NCBI RefSeq assembly: GCF_004087835.1
Contig: NZ_CP035119.1
Location: forward strand, 1,860,001-1,924,000
DNA length: 64,000 nt
Reading direction: 5' to 3'
Origin: Halorussus pelagicus
GTDB lineage: Archaea; Halobacteriota; Halobacteria; Halobacteriales; Haladaptataceae
Position numbers and translations under genes: made by a program. The notes under the pieces were generated by a model, which worked only from the letters and a program-made list of their open reading frames with translations, was not told where the DNA came from and ran no database searches. Positions 1 to 9,281 of this stretch are shown in pieces (positions within the stretch are counted from its first letter, which is position 1; the number at the start of each line of letters is the position of its first letter).

Positions 1-231
1 TCCGGGACCGCCGACGTGAAAGCGCGCGCCGTACACCTCGTTCTGGAGAAGTTCTTCGCGCGCGCCTTCGGGCGCGAACTCCCAGATGTCGGTGCTGACG
101 TGGCCCGAACAGGCCAGCGGTTCGCCCACCGCTCCGCGTTCGAGCGCCAGCACGTCGTACCCTCGTTCGGCCGCGCGCCGGGAGAATCGGGACCCGGCCG
201 GACCCGCCCCGACGACTACGAAGTCGTACAT
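1..231 (-). CDS. Geranylgeranyl reductase family FAD-dependent oxidoreductase (N-terminal part only)
   Basis: The first 77 codons of a gene that runs off the left edge. The protein opens MYDFVVVGAGPAGSRFSRRA, a Rossmann FAD-binding motif (GxGxxG at residues 8-13), followed by an LALERGAVGEPLACSGHVS stretch typical of geranylgeranyl reductases. Family members reduce isoprenoid double bonds, for example in archaeal membrane lipids or quinone side chains. The substrate cannot be told from this fragment. The start ATG (complement of 229-231) precedes the FAD motif at the usual distance. Family call is fairly sure, exact role is not. Confidence 0.8.
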   Translation of the reverse strand, partial: MYDFVVVGAGPAGSRFSRRAAERGYDVLALERGAVGEPLACSGHVSTDIWEFAPEGAREELLQNEVYGARFHVGGPG

Positions 232-381
232 CGCTCGGGCGTACTACCCTGTGGCCCAAGTATTCACCGCTCTACGCGCGGTTCGTCCGTGGCACCCGGC
301 GTTCCGCTTTCCGCTTGACGCGTTACTCCCGTTCGGCGCTCCGCCGCCCCTCGGCACGCCGTCTACGGTCGAGCGCGCCAC

Positions 382-954
382 CTACCCCTCGACGTTCGGC
401 GGTGCCTCCTGCTGAGCGAGTTGCCGCCGTCGCACGTAATGGGTCGCCGCCGAGAGCGCGAACGCCGCGACGATGAGGACGCCCCAGATTTCGTCGGGAA
501 TCGCCTCGAACGGCGGGAGTCCCAGCAAGTCTCCGAGAACGAGAATCGCGCTCACGACCGCGAGTCCGAGGTAGTACCGAATCCACGGAAACTCGTCCTG
601 CGGTCGGAGGTATCCCTCCAACTGGGCCGCGTTCCCCGACAGTTCGACGACCCCGCGGTTCTGGTTGTAATCGACGATGCCAGCGTCCGCAAGTTTCGGG
701 AGATGCGTCTGGTACAGCGACGTGTAGACGGACTTGCGCTCGTTGGCCGACAGGCCCTCGACGGTCGTGTCGTTCTCCCACGCCGCGACCTGCTCGGCGA
801 GTTCGCTCAGCTCGACCGGACGGTCCTGCTGCTTGAGGTAATGAAGCGTGTACCGTCGCCGCCGGTTCTTCAACACGTCGAAGATGAGGTCTTCGGACAG
901 TGTTTCTTGTTCCGGTGAGTTGTCAGCCGAGCTCATGCTACGGAAATCGCTCAA
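382..954 (-). CDS. Winged-helix (DUF7344-like) regulator with two C-terminal membrane segments
   Basis: A 190-residue protein. Residues about 20-115 form a winged-helix DNA-binding domain of the haloarchaeal DUF7344 type: LIFDVLKNRRRRYTLHYL, then a KSVYTSLYQTHLPKLADAGI recognition region. Two hydrophobic segments follow (about 128-145, YYLGLAVVSAILVLGDLL, and 155-172), then a basic end, so it should be a membrane-anchored transcription factor. It is monocistronic with AT-rich upstream DNA (about 1020-1075). Its target is unknown. The start could also be the internal Met at residue 7 or 8. Confidence 0.8.
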   Translation of the reverse strand: MSDFRSMSSADNSPEQETLSEDLIFDVLKNRRRRYTLHYLKQQDRPVELSELAEQVAAWENDTTVEGLSANERKSVYTSLYQTHLPKLADAGIVDYNQNRGVVELSGNAAQLEGYLRPQDEFPWIRYYLGLAVVSAILVLGDLLGLPPFEAIPDEIWGVLIVAAFALSAATHYVRRRQLAQQEAPPNVEG

Positions 955-1144
955 TCGCTTGTTGCGCCGGTGCCACCGCCACCCATCCCATCACGGTACG
1001 CCAGTTTCACCCGGACCACACTTTGTTATCCAGTCCTTAGCCCTCCACGCACATAATATAATTGTCAGGAATCCGCGGTAATACGTCTATTCCCCGAGTT
1101 AATGTGGTACTATCCGACCAGTAACGGGAAATACTGAAGAGTAT

Positions 1145-4096
1145 TCAGTCGTCGGTCGCCGGTGCGGCGCGGCGGTCGGCCCGCGGGCCGTCGATGTCAA
1201 CGTCGGGAAGCAGGTCCCGGAGGTAGCGTCCGGTGTGTGAGTCGTCGTTGCGGGCCACTTCCTCGGGAGTTCCGGAAGCGACGACCTCGCCGCCGTTCTC
1301 GCCGCCCTCCGGACCGAGGTCCACGACGTGGTCGGCGTTCTTCACGAGGTCGAGTTCGTGTTCGATGACGGCGACGGTGTTGCCCTTGTCGGTGAGTCGT
1401 TGCAGGACCTCGATGAGCTTTCGCTCGTCGGCCTTGTGGAGACCCGTGGTCGGTTCGTCAAGCAGGTAGAGCGTGTCGCCGGTGTCTTTCTTCCCTAACT
1501 CCTCGGACAACTTGACGCGCTGGGCTTCCCCGCCCGAGAGCGTCGTGGAGGGCTGACCGAGGTTCATGTAGTCGAGACCAACGTCTTTCAGCAGGCCGAG
1601 TCTGCGCGCGATGCGCTGGTCGTGTTCGAAGAAGTCGTAGGCCTCCTCGACGGACATCTCCAGCACGTCCGCGATGGTTGCGCCCTTGTAAGTCACGTCC
1701 AGCGTCTCGTCGTTGTAGCGCGCGCCGTCGCACTCTTCGCAGGGGACGTACACGTCCGAGAGGAAGTTCATCTCGATTTTCACGGTGCCCTGTCCGCCAC
1801 ACTCCTCGCACCGGCCGCCCTTCACGTTGAACGAGAACCGTCCTTTCTCGTAGCCGCGCTGTTTCGAGAGCTTCGTCTCGGCGAACAGTTCGCGGATGTA
1901 GTCGAAGACGCCGGTATAGGTCGCGGGGTTCGACCGCGGGGTCCGCCCGATGGGCGACTGGTCGATGAGTCGCACCTTCTCGACATTCTCTATCCCCTCG
2001 ATGGCGTCGTGGTCGCCGGGGTCCACGGAGGTGTTGTCGTTCATCTCGCGGGCCAGCCCCTTGTAGAGGATGTCGTGCATCAGGGTGGACTTGCCGGACC
2101 CCGAAACGCCGGTAATCGCGGTGAACTGGCCGACCGGGAGTGCTACGTCGAGGTCCTTGAGGTTGTGCTGGCGCGCGCCCACGACGGTCAGTGAGTCGTC
2201 GCTCTCGCGGCGCTCGTCGGGCACGGGAATCCGCTTGCGCCCGGCGAGGTAGTCGCCCGTGACGGACTCCTCGCAGGTCTCTATCTCCTCGGTGGTGCCC
2301 TGCGCGACGACTTCGCCGCCGCGCTTGCCCGGACCGGGACCCATGTCGATGACGTTGTCGGCTTGGCGCATCGTCTCCTCGTCGTGTTCGACCACGAGGA
2401 GCGTGTTCCCCAAGTCGCGCAGTTCCTTGAGCGTGTTGAGCAGTCGGTCGTTGTCGCGCTGGTGGAGTCCGATGGACGGTTCGTCAAGCACGTAGAGGAC
2501 GCCGACGAGTCCCGAGCCGATTTGGGTGGCGAGTCGAATCCGCTGGCTCTCGCCGCCCGAGAGCGTCGATGCCTCGCGGTCCAGCGTCAGGTACTCCAAC
2601 CCGACTTCCTCCATGAAGCCCAGACGGGCGCGAATCTCCTTCAGAATCTCCTCGGCAATCTTGGTCTCGCGCTCGTTGAGTTCCGCCTCCAGTCCCTCGA
2701 AGTGGACCAGCGCGTCGCCGATGGACATCTCGTTGACCGCCGTGATGGAGGTGCCGTCCACGTACACCGACCGGCTCTGGTCGTTGAGTCGGGTCCCCTC
2801 ACACTCGGGGCACTCCGTGACCGCCATGTACTCCTCGATGTGGTCGCGGGTGCTATCGGAATCGGTCTCGACGTAGCGGCGTTCGAGGTTCGGGATGACG
2901 CCCTCGAAGCGCTCGTCCTTCTCGCGGGTGCCGTTCTTGGTCGTCCACTCGAAGTGGACCGTCTCGTCAGTCCCCCAGACGAACGCCTCTTGCACGTCCT
3001 CGGGCAGGTCCTCGAAGGGCGTGTTCACGCTCACGCCGAAGTGGTCGGCCACGTTGTCGAGCTGTCGCCGGTAGTACGTCCGGTTGTAGCTCCACGGCTC
3101 GAAGACGTTCTTGAGCGGTTTCGAGGCGTCTTGGACCACCAACTCCTCGTCTACCTCCTTGGTTTCGCCGATGCCCTCACACTCCGGGCACGCGCCGTGG
3201 GGACTGTTGAACGAGAAGCTTCGCGTCTCGATTTCCCGGAAGTCGATGCCACAGTGCGTGCAGGCCAACTCCTCGGAGAACTCCACGACGAGGCGGTCGT
3301 CGGTCTCTCCCGCCAAGTCCCCGGTCGAGCGCGCGGTGGCACCGCCGAGGTCTTCGGCGGCCTCCGCGGGCGGGTCCGGGAGGACGACCTTGAGAGCGCC
3401 GTCGGTCTCCTCCAAGGCGGTCTCGACGCTGTCGGTGATTCGACTCCGCGCTTCCGGCGAGACGGTCACTCGGTCCACGATAACGTCGATGTCGTGGTCG
3501 TAGTTCTTGTCGAGGTCCGGTCGGTCGAGTGTGAGATCGAACTCTTCGCCGTCCACCTCGACCCGCGAGTACCCCTCCGAGACCAACTCGTCGAACAGGT
3601 CCTCGAAGGCACCCTTCTGGTCGCGGACCACGGGGGCCGCGATTTTCGCCTTGGTGCCCTCGGGGAGTTCGAGGACGCGCCGGACCATGTTCTGGGCGCT
3701 CTGCTCGCCCACCTCGCGGCCACACTCCGGGCAGTGGGGCGTCCCGATGCGGGCGTACAGCAGGCGGAAGTAGTCGTGGAGTTCCGTGACGGTCCCGACC
3801 GTCGAGCGGGGGTTGTTCGCGGCGTTCTTCTGGTCGATGGAGATGGCTGGCGAGAGTCCTTCGACGTTCTCGACCTGCGGCTTGTCCATCTGCCCGAGGA
3901 AGTTGCGGGCGTACGCCGACAGGCTCTCGATGTACCGGCGCTGGCCCTCGGCGTAGACCGTCTCGAACGCGAGCGACGACTTCCCCGAACCCGACAGCCC
4001 CGTCACCACGTTGAACTGCTCGCGCGGAATGGAGATGTCGAGGTCCTTGAGGTTGTGTTCCTCCGCGCCCTTCACGTCGATGTACTCTTTGCTCAT
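1145..4096 (-). CDS. uvrA: Excinuclease ABC subunit A
   Basis: Full-length UvrA, 983 residues, the damage-recognition ATPase of bacterial-type nucleotide excision repair (with UvrB and UvrC, not in this window). There are two ABC modules: Walker [10 protein letters not shown] at residues 33-41 and GVSGSGKST in the second half, with [12 protein letters not shown] and [12 protein letters not shown] signatures. Several CxxC pairs ([38 protein letters not shown]) make the zinc modules. It ends in an acidic halophilic tail. A long open frame on the opposite strand is a coding shadow. No partner gene is adjacent. Confidence 0.97.
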   Translation of the reverse strand: MSKEYIDVKGAEEHNLKDLDISIPREQFNVVTGLSGSGKSSLAFETVYAEGQRRYIESLSAYARNFLGQMDKPQVENVEGLSPAISIDQKNAANNPRSTVGTVTELHDYFRLLYARIGTPHCPECGREVGEQSAQNMVRRVLELPEGTKAKIAAPVVRDQKGAFEDLFDELVSEGYSRVEVDGEEFDLTLDRPDLDKNYDHDIDVIVDRVTVSPEARSRITDSVETALEETDGALKVVLPDPPAEAAEDLGGATARSTGDLAGETDDRLVVEFSEELACTHCGIDFREIETRSFSFNSPHGACPECEGIGETKEVDEELVVQDASKPLKNVFEPWSYNRTYYRRQLDNVADHFGVSVNTPFEDLPEDVQEAFVWGTDETVHFEWTTKNGTREKDERFEGVIPNLERRYVETDSDSTRDHIEEYMAVTECPECEGTRLNDQSRSVYVDGTSITAVNEMSIGDALVHFEGLEAELNERETKIAEEILKEIRARLGFMEEVGLEYLTLDREASTLSGGESQRIRLATQIGSGLVGVLYVLDEPSIGLHQRDNDRLLNTLKELRDLGNTLLVVEHDEETMRQADNVIDMGPGPGKRGGEVVAQGTTEEIETCEESVTGDYLAGRKRIPVPDERRESDDSLTVVGARQHNLKDLDVALPVGQFTAITGVSGSGKSTLMHDILYKGLAREMNDNTSVDPGDHDAIEGIENVEKVRLIDQSPIGRTPRSNPATYTGVFDYIRELFAETKLSKQRGYEKGRFSFNVKGGRCEECGGQGTVKIEMNFLSDVYVPCEECDGARYNDETLDVTYKGATIADVLEMSVEEAYDFFEHDQRIARRLGLLKDVGLDYMNLGQPSTTLSGGEAQRVKLSEELGKKDTGDTLYLLDEPTTGLHKADERKLIEVLQRLTDKGNTVAVIEHELDLVKNADHVVDLGPEGGENGGEVVASGTPEEVARNDDSHTGRYLRDLLPDVDIDGPRADRRAAPATDD

Positions 4097-4220
4097 CGTT
4101 TTCGCGTCCCGAGAGACTGTTTTTCCGTGCGCTGTGCCGTCTCGTTCATCAACAGGTAACAGGGATTGCGGGCACTTAACCGGACTGTAATCGGAAAGTC
4201 GGCGTCGGTGCGCTTCTGAC

Positions 4221-4825
4221 TCACGGCCGTCGAGTCGCTTCCTCCGAGAACACCTCCACGACGCTCGGGTCGAACCCGCGCTTCGAGAAGACGGTCAGTA
4301 CCCCTTCGGGAAGTACGTCAGCGTCGGTCGCTCCGGCGAGCGTCCGGCCCGCGATGGGAGTGTCCCGTCCGACCGTAATCTCGAATATCTCCGCGCCGTC
4401 TGCCAGATGCATGAAGTCCTCGATAGAGGGCCGCTGGACCGCCCGATAGAGGTACTCGGCAATGAGGTTTTCGGGATTTTCGAGGACATTGACGCTCAAC
4501 TCGCGGAACAGTCGCTTGTGTTCGGGATTGTGGACGACCGACACCTGCGAGGGAATTTCGAACTGCTCGGCGAGCAACATCACATCACGTTGGTCGCGTC
4601 CGACTCGGTGGTACTGACGATGGCGTCGGCCTGCGCGGCACCCGTCTCCTCAAGCGTCTCCATTACGGTGGCGTCGGCGGTCATGACGAGACAGTCGTGG
4701 TTCTGGGCCGCCCGCTCCGTGGTGGCGTCGTCTTTCTCCACCACGACGACGTTGTGGCCTTCCTGCGTCGTGTGGTCAAGCAGTTGCGAGCCGATGTCAC
4801 TGGCTCCGACGACGATGATGTGCAT
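4221..4825 (-). pseudogene. Frameshifted TrkA-type NAD-binding (RCK) protein
   Basis: Two abutting frames together make one TrkA/KtrA-like protein. The first (4825 to 4580, 81 aa) starts MHIIVVGASDIGSQLLDH, an RCK_N Rossmann fold, and stops after STTESDATNVM. The second (4583 to 4221) continues directly as MLLAEQFEIPSQVSVVHNPE, the rest of RCK_N, then an RCK_C domain (EIFEITVGRDTPIAGRTL). The family sequence reads NVMxMLLAE, so one base is missing at about 4581-4584 (codons ATG TG ATG). Family members gate K+ uptake channels. It is probably inactive, unless the frame is rescued by the ATGTGATG stop/restart or the shift is a sequencing error. No TrkH/KtrB gene is in the window. Confidence 0.82.
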
Positions 4826-4843
4826 AACAGATTCAATAAACGC

Positions 4844-4858
4844 TAAAATATAAATTTA
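4844..4858 (-). promoter_or_regulatory. TATA-like promoter of the RCK gene
   Basis: The strongly AT-rich motif AAATTTATATTTTAG on the minus strand lies about 20-33 nt before the ATG at 4825, the usual place for a TATA box of a leaderless haloarchaeal transcript. The flanking 100 bp are far more AT-rich than the surrounding genes. It suggests that the broken gene still has a promoter. Confidence 0.5.
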
Positions 4859-5016
4859 TATCTTTCGAATCGATAGATATAGTCGCAAATATTTTCGAAT
4901 AGCTAACACAGTACGAGGAGACGACAGTTCCGAGGAGAACCGGCCGGACCCGCCTTCGGAGGTCCCCGACGGCCGCGAGTTTAGTTGAGGCAAGACCGGG
5001 CGAGCGGATTCTTGAC

Positions 5017-5187
5017 GTGCGCGAGGTTGATGGCTACACGGAGGTCGTCAAGGAACAACCCTGCGCGGAGGGGTGCGAAAACTGCCCGCACGGGCCGTAT
5101 CTCTATCGAGTTCGCGTGCGCCCGCCGGTCGAACCGGACGCGGAACCGACGTTGCGCTGGGACCTCATGGGTCCCGTCATGGACTGA
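5017..5187 (+). CDS. Small Cys-rich hypothetical protein (56 aa)
   Basis: A short frame starting at GTG 5017 encodes VREVDGYTEVVKEQPCAEGC, then ENCPHGPYLYRVRVRPP and LRWDLMGPVMD. The pattern C-x3-C-x2-C-x-HGPYLYRV suggests a metal-binding fold and its codon use looks haloarchaeal. The frame is open upstream to about 4903 but has no ATG, so the real start may be upstream (an ATT lies 9 nt before the GTG) or the 5' end may be lost. It converges with the zinc-finger gene ending at 5196. I do not recognise a family. Confidence 0.45.
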   Translation: MREVDGYTEVVKEQPCAEGCENCPHGPYLYRVRVRPPVEPDAEPTLRWDLMGPVMD

Positions 5188-5195
5188 GAGTCCGG

Positions 5196-5405
5196 TCACT
5201 CGTCGTCGAGATTGTACGTCCGCTTCCTGATGGCCCCGCAACTCGGACAGACGTGGGTGTAGCGGACCTGTCGGCCGGAGGTTCGAACTCGCCAGTGTCC
5301 GCCCTCGTCCTCGTGGCCACACTTCGGACAGTCGAGGTCTTCGCGGTCCATGTGGGATGCCATTCGGTCGAATGCCGTCGAACCAACGTCGTTTCGGTGC
5401 GACAT
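5196..5405 (-). CDS. HVO_0649-type small zinc-finger protein
   Basis: 69 residues with two CPxCG motifs, CPKCGHEDE at about 26-30 and CPSCGAIRKR near the C-terminus, separated by GHWRVRTSGRQVRYTHV. This matches the haloarchaeal HVO_0649 family of tiny single-domain zinc proteins. Their individual roles are mostly unknown; some of this class affect biofilm and motility in Haloferax. Internal Met codons at residues 15 and 19 are possible alternative starts. Confidence 0.8.
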   Translation of the reverse strand: MSHRNDVGSTAFDRMASHMDREDLDCPKCGHEDEGGHWRVRTSGRQVRYTHVCPSCGAIRKRTYNLDDE

Positions 5406-5457
5406 GGAAAAGACAAATGAGTCGGGAGCAAATAAATCTAATGCTTAGAATTTCGCT

Positions 5458-5521
5458 TTCGGTATCTAAAACCGAATTCTGCTTTCGTATCAGAAGTGGT
5501 TTTCATTTTTTGCCACTTCTG
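5458..5521. promoter_or_regulatory. Two inverted repeats upstream of the Lrp-type regulator
   Basis: TTCGGT (5458-5463) and ACCGAA (5471-5476) form one inverted repeat. CAGAAGTGG (5491-5499) and CCACTTCTG (5513-5521) form a second, perfect 9-bp repeat with a 13-nt AT-rich centre. Both lie 70-130 bp before the ATG at 5590, with a TATA-like GTTTTTATC at about 5560. They could be operators for the Lrp-type product (autoregulation is common in that family), or a stem-loop in the 184-bp intergenic gap. The role is inferred only. Confidence 0.4.
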
Positions 5522-5589
5522 CCTCTCCCCGGCGCCCGAAATGATGCGGAAAGACGGAGTTTTTATCGATTCCGAGAGTACAGACGGGT

Positions 5590-6360
5590 ATGAGTTATCG
5601 AATCGACGAGATAGACAAGCGCATCCTCTACCATCTGGCGGCCGACGCGCGGAACACCTCGGCACCCACCATCGCCGAGAAGGTGGACGTGACCTCCGCA
5701 ACGATTCGCCACCGCATCCGGCAGATGGAGGACGCCGGGATTATCGAGGGCTATCACGCCGATATCGACTACGAGCGGACCGATGGGCGCATCGTCAACC
5801 AGTTCACTTGCACTGCGCCGGTCGCCGACCGCCATCGACTCGCGCAGGCCGCGCTACAGGTCTCTGGCGTGGTGAACGTCCGGAAACTGATGGCCGGGCG
5901 CGAAAACCTCGTCGTGACCGCGGTCGGCACGAACACCGACGACGTGACCCGCATCGCGCGGGAACTCTCGAACCTCGGTCTCGATCTTGAACGCGAAGAC
6001 ATCGTTCAGGAGGAACTGTTTCACCCCTACCACCCCTTCGGTGCGGAGGACGAACCGAGCAAGTCGTTCGCGGACGTGCAGAACTTGGCCGGAGGGGCCG
6101 AGGTCATCGAGTTCACGGTCCCCGAAGACGCCGCCATCACCGGCCAGACGCTCGAAGCCGCCAACGAATCGGGCGTCATCGATGGCGACTCGCTGGTCAT
6201 CAGCATCGAGCGCGGCGACGCCGTGCTGACCCCGCGGGGCGACACGGTGGTCGAAGCGGGTGACGTGGTCACGCTGTTCGCGCCGGAGTCGGTTCCGGAC
6301 GGAACCGTCGAAGCCTTCGAGACCCCGACGAGCGACCGCGTCGCCGACGGCGACGAGTGA
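5590..6360 (+). CDS. Lrp/AsnC-type regulator fused to a TrkA C-terminal (RCK_C) domain
   Basis: 256 residues. Residues 1-60 are an AsnC/Lrp helix-turn-helix (IDEIDKRILYHLAADARNTS, ATIRHRIRQMEDAGIIEGYH). Residues about 70-140 are the Lrp alpha-beta effector domain (VSGVVNVRKLMAGRENLVVT). Residues about 165-240 are an RCK_C ligand domain (AEVIEFTVPEDAAITGQTLE, ending GDVVTLFAPES). RCK_C domains bind small ligands, c-di-AMP in many bacteria. The chimera suggests transcriptional control by an ion-homeostasis signal, plausibly of the TrkA-like gene about 0.8 kb away. An AI-2E-family permease follows 68 bp downstream. Confidence 0.85.
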   Translation: MSYRIDEIDKRILYHLAADARNTSAPTIAEKVDVTSATIRHRIRQMEDAGIIEGYHADIDYERTDGRIVNQFTCTAPVADRHRLAQAALQVSGVVNVRKLMAGRENLVVTAVGTNTDDVTRIARELSNLGLDLEREDIVQEELFHPYHPFGAEDEPSKSFADVQNLAGGAEVIEFTVPEDAAITGQTLEAANESGVIDGDSLVISIERGDAVLTPRGDTVVEAGDVVTLFAPESVPDGTVEAFETPTSDRVADGDE

Positions 6361-6428
6361 GCGACCGACCCGACTGAGGGCCGCTCCCCGCCGGGGCGCT
6401 TTTCGTCTCGGCTCTCGCACACGTCTTC

Positions 6429-7403
6429 ATGGACGGCGAAAAGGCGTTTGCGCTCGCCCTGCTCGCGGTCGCGCTCTACGCTTCGCTACTCGTGGTCTGG
6501 CCGTTTTTCACCTACGTCGCGCTCGCGGTGTTTCTGGCCTACGCACTCTTCCCCCTTCAGCGCCGACTCGCGCCCCGTATCGGCCCGCGGAAAGCCGCGG
6601 TCGTCCTGATGGCCGGGGCTACCGTGCTGTTCGTCCTGCCGTTCGTGCTGATGGCGCAGGTGGTCGTTCAGCAGGCCGTCGAGGTTGCAGAGCGCGTCCA
6701 GTCCGGCGAAATTGACGTGGGACTGCTGGAGGAGTTTCTGGCCAGCGACCTCGGGCAGGACATCGTTTCGGCGGTGCAGTCGGGCGCGGGCCGGGTGTTC
6801 GAGCAGTCGGTCGGCGTGGTCGGCGGGGCCTCGACCGCCGCGGTCGGCGTGACGATTCTTGGCTTTCTGCTCTACTACCTGCTGGTCGGCGGCGAGGAAG
6901 TGGTCGCGTGGTTCCGGGAGGTGACGCCGCTCCCGAGGGACGTACAGGAGACGCTTCTGGCTGACCTCGACCGCCTGACCTACGCGGTCCTCATCACGCA
7001 GGGAGTCATTGCACTCGTGCAAGCGATTCTAACCGGACTCGGCCTGCTGGTCCTCGGTTTCTCGAACGTCCTCTTTTGGACGGTGTTCGCGGTCGTCCTC
7101 GGCTTGCTCCCGTTCGTCGGGTCAATGTTCATCTGGATTCCGGCCGCGCTCCTGTTGCTCGTAACCGGGCGACCGCTCGGCGGCGCGGCCCTGCTCGTCT
7201 ACGGATTCGGCGTCATCAACCTCACCGACAACTATCTCCGGCCGGTCCTCGGCGGTCGGAGCGCCGACCTGAACCCCGCCATCCTCGTCATCGGCATCTT
7301 CGGCGGACTGGTCGTTTTCGGGTTCACGGGCATCTTCGTCGGTCCCATCGTGTTGGGGTTCACAAAGACCATCGTCGCCGTAGTCGCCGACGAGTACGTG
7401 TGA
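6429..7403 (+). CDS. AI-2E family transporter (permease)
   Basis: 324 residues with about seven or eight hydrophobic segments in the order of the AI-2E transporter (PF01594) family. There is an N-terminal pair (ALLAVALYASLLVVWPFFTY), a long loop at about 90-125 and a C-terminal cluster ending GIFVGPIVLGFTKTIVAVVA. Members of this broad superfamily export signals or act as Na+(Li+)/H+ antiporters. The substrate cannot be assigned here. The placement after an RCK_C regulator would fit an ion-related role (inference). Confidence 0.85.
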   Translation: MDGEKAFALALLAVALYASLLVVWPFFTYVALAVFLAYALFPLQRRLAPRIGPRKAAVVLMAGATVLFVLPFVLMAQVVVQQAVEVAERVQSGEIDVGLLEEFLASDLGQDIVSAVQSGAGRVFEQSVGVVGGASTAAVGVTILGFLLYYLLVGGEEVVAWFREVTPLPRDVQETLLADLDRLTYAVLITQGVIALVQAILTGLGLLVLGFSNVLFWTVFAVVLGLLPFVGSMFIWIPAALLLLVTGRPLGGAALLVYGFGVINLTDNYLRPVLGGRSADLNPAILVIGIFGGLVVFGFTGIFVGPIVLGFTKTIVAVVADEYV

Positions 7404-7528
7404 GCGGATGTCCCCGCCGTCGAAACCCGTCCAGAAGTAACCGTTCGGCAGTCGCTCGGCGGACCGACGCCCGCGGCCGGTCGAAACTTTCGACTCGGAG
7501 TCCGTATCTCTGCGACAACTTCACGTAA

Positions 7529-7540
7529 TTATTTAAATAA
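7529..7540 (+). promoter_or_regulatory. TATA box for the LURP-one-like gene
   Basis: The palindromic TTATTTAAATAA is centred about 25 nt before the ATG at 7560, as expected for a leaderless archaeal transcript. Confidence 0.6.
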
Positions 7541-7559
7541 GAACCGACAAATCCGGGCT

Positions 7560-8129
7560 ATGGTGACGGACATCGCCGCCCTCGATTTGACCGACGACGA
7601 GTACACCGTCGTTCAGTCGCTGATTCGCAACAAGTACAAAGCGACCGACGCCGACGGGAACGTCGTCCTGCGCGGCAAACAGAAGATGCTCAAGATGAAA
7701 GAGGAGTTCCCGTTCACCGATGGCGACGGAAACCCCGCCTTCACGGTCAAAGCTGGCGGTATCCTCGACATCGCGGGCGACTACACGCTGACCGACGACA
7801 AGACCGACGAACCGGTCGTCGTCCTTGACGAAAACTACTCCATCTTCACCGACCAGTGGAAGATTCGGGACCCCGACACGGAGGCGCTCATCGCCGAAAT
7901 CGAGTCTCAGAGTACCCTCGTCTCAGTTCTCCGTCACTTCATCGGCGTCGCGGGACTCATTCCTCACGCCTACGAAATCACTGACGCCGACGGCGACCAC
8001 GTTGGCACGATAGACGGCAAGTTCTCGCTCAAGGACACCTACGACGTGACCATCGATGACGACAGCGACGTGCCCAAGGAGGCCGTCGTTGCGGCCGCGA
8101 TGGTCGTGGACGCCATCGAAGGGAACTGA
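7560..8129 (+). CDS. LURP-one-related (tubby-like C-terminal fold) family protein
   Basis: 189 residues. After a short lead (LTDDEYTVVQSLIRNKYKAT) come repeated beta-hairpins alternating DADGN, GDGNPAF, YTLTDDKTDEPV, YSIFTDQWKIRDPDTEA and ITDADGDHVGTIDGKFS. This is the LURP-one/scramblase-like beta-barrel pattern (PF04525). No signal peptide or membrane segment is seen, apart from a mildly hydrophobic VLRHFIGVAGLIPHAY helix that usually threads the barrel. The molecular function of archaeal members is unknown. Confidence 0.8.
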   Translation: MVTDIAALDLTDDEYTVVQSLIRNKYKATDADGNVVLRGKQKMLKMKEEFPFTDGDGNPAFTVKAGGILDIAGDYTLTDDKTDEPVVVLDENYSIFTDQWKIRDPDTEALIAEIESQSTLVSVLRHFIGVAGLIPHAYEITDADGDHVGTIDGKFSLKDTYDVTIDDDSDVPKEAVVAAAMVVDAIEGN

Positions 8130-8144
8130 CGGCTCCTCACCGAG

Positions 8145-9281
8145 TCAATACTCCGGCGCTCGCGCCGAGCGGTCGCTTCCCTCGACGAACGGCAGGTCGG
8201 CGATTTCCGCCGGGACTTCCTCGCCCTCGACCCGAACCGTCAGGTCGTCGCCCGGTTCCCCATCGTCTACTTCTCCGACCTCGAAGTCCACCACGGCGAA
8301 CGCGATGGGTTCCCCGGCGGTCGGACTCTCGACCGCTCGCGTCACCTCACCGACCGCTTCGTCGCCCGAAAAGACGGCCGCGCCCGAGTCGGGAACTACC
8401 TCGGGGCGCAGGCCGACAAGTCGCTGGCTCGGTCGGCCGCGGTTCTCGACGCGCGAGACGACCTCTTGGCCGACGAAACATCCTTTGTCGAAGTCCACCG
8501 CGTTCCGGAGACCGACGACGTTCGGGATGCGACCATCGAGTTCCGACTCGAACAACGGCGTCCCGGCCTCCAGCGTCAGCGACTCCCACGTCTTCCTGCC
8601 GAACGGCGCGGCGTTCAGCCCTTGGTTCAGGAGCGTGTCGAAGACGAGTTCGGCGTTCTCGCGCTCGTCGCCGGTCTCATTGACGGTCGCACCGGTGGTA
8701 CAGACCACCTCGAAGCCCTCGTCGCCGGTCAGCGCGTCGGTCCGAATCACGGTGACGCCGACCGAGGCGATTCGCCCGCGGACGAACGAGAGATGTCCCG
8801 CGGGCGAGGATGCGCCGTTGAGGACGCTCGCTATCTTCTCGGTGGCCTTCGGGCCGTGGACGCCGAACACCGCGAAGTCGTCGCTGGCGACCGAAATCTC
8901 TACGTCCTGAATGAACACCTTCTCGCGCCACTCGTCGGCGAGGGCCGCGGCCACGCCCGGCGGAACGAACAGCAGGAGTTGCTCGCCCGCGTTGTAGACG
9001 TACATGTCCAACTCGATGCCGCCCTGCGGGTCGAGCAAGAGCGCGTACACTCCCTGTCCGTTCTCGGTCGGCACGTCGTTCGACACCACGTTATCGACGT
9101 ACTCCACGCGGTCGTCGCCGCCGACCGTGACCACGCCGTAGGGCATCTCGGTGACGCCGACGACGTTCCGGACCGCGGCGTGCGCGCGGTCGGGTCGCCC
9201 GTAGTCGGCGGGAATCTCCCGGTCGCCCACCGCGGTCCACTCCGCCCCGAGGTCGGCCTGCTCGTCCTCGATGACAGTCAT
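8145..9281 (-). CDS. YgfZ/GcvT-domain protein (aminomethyltransferase-like, folate-binding)
   Basis: 378 residues from ATG 9281; the frame is open further upstream, but family alignment begins here (MTVIEDEQADLGAEWTAVGD). It has the GcvT-like fold and the YgfZ signature KGCFVGQE at about residue 280. YgfZ proteins bind folate and help Fe-S cluster enzymes such as MiaB; aminomethyltransferases of the glycine cleavage system are related. The KGCxxGQE Cys favours a YgfZ-like role. It converges with the LURP-one gene with a 15-bp gap. Confidence 0.85.
   Translation of the reverse strand: MTVIEDEQADLGAEWTAVGDREIPADYGRPDRAHAAVRNVVGVTEMPYGVVTVGGDDRVEYVDNVVSNDVPTENGQGVYALLLDPQGGIELDMYVYNAGEQLLLFVPPGVAAALADEWREKVFIQDVEISVASDDFAVFGVHGPKATEKIASVLNGASSPAGHLSFVRGRIASVGVTVIRTDALTGDEGFEVVCTTGATVNETGDERENAELVFDTLLNQGLNAAPFGRKTWESLTLEAGTPLFESELDGRIPNVVGLRNAVDFDKGCFVGQEVVSRVENRGRPSQRLVGLRPEVVPDSGAAVFSGDEAVGEVTRAVESPTAGEPIAFAVVDFEVGEVDDGEPGDDLTVRVEGEEVPAEIADLPFVEGSDRSARAPEY

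Noticed and set aside
2363-4159. Long plus-strand frame (598 codons) opposite uvrA
   Set aside because: It mirrors the uvrA coding frame, has Val/Leu/Arg/Asp-biased shadow composition and no domain. The same holds for long antisense frames opposite the Rli1, MMPL, PIN-ATPase, M32 and mutS genes.
5438-5701. 87-codon minus-strand frame upstream of the Lrp-type gene
   Set aside because: Crosses the promoter of the Lrp gene and has no coding character.
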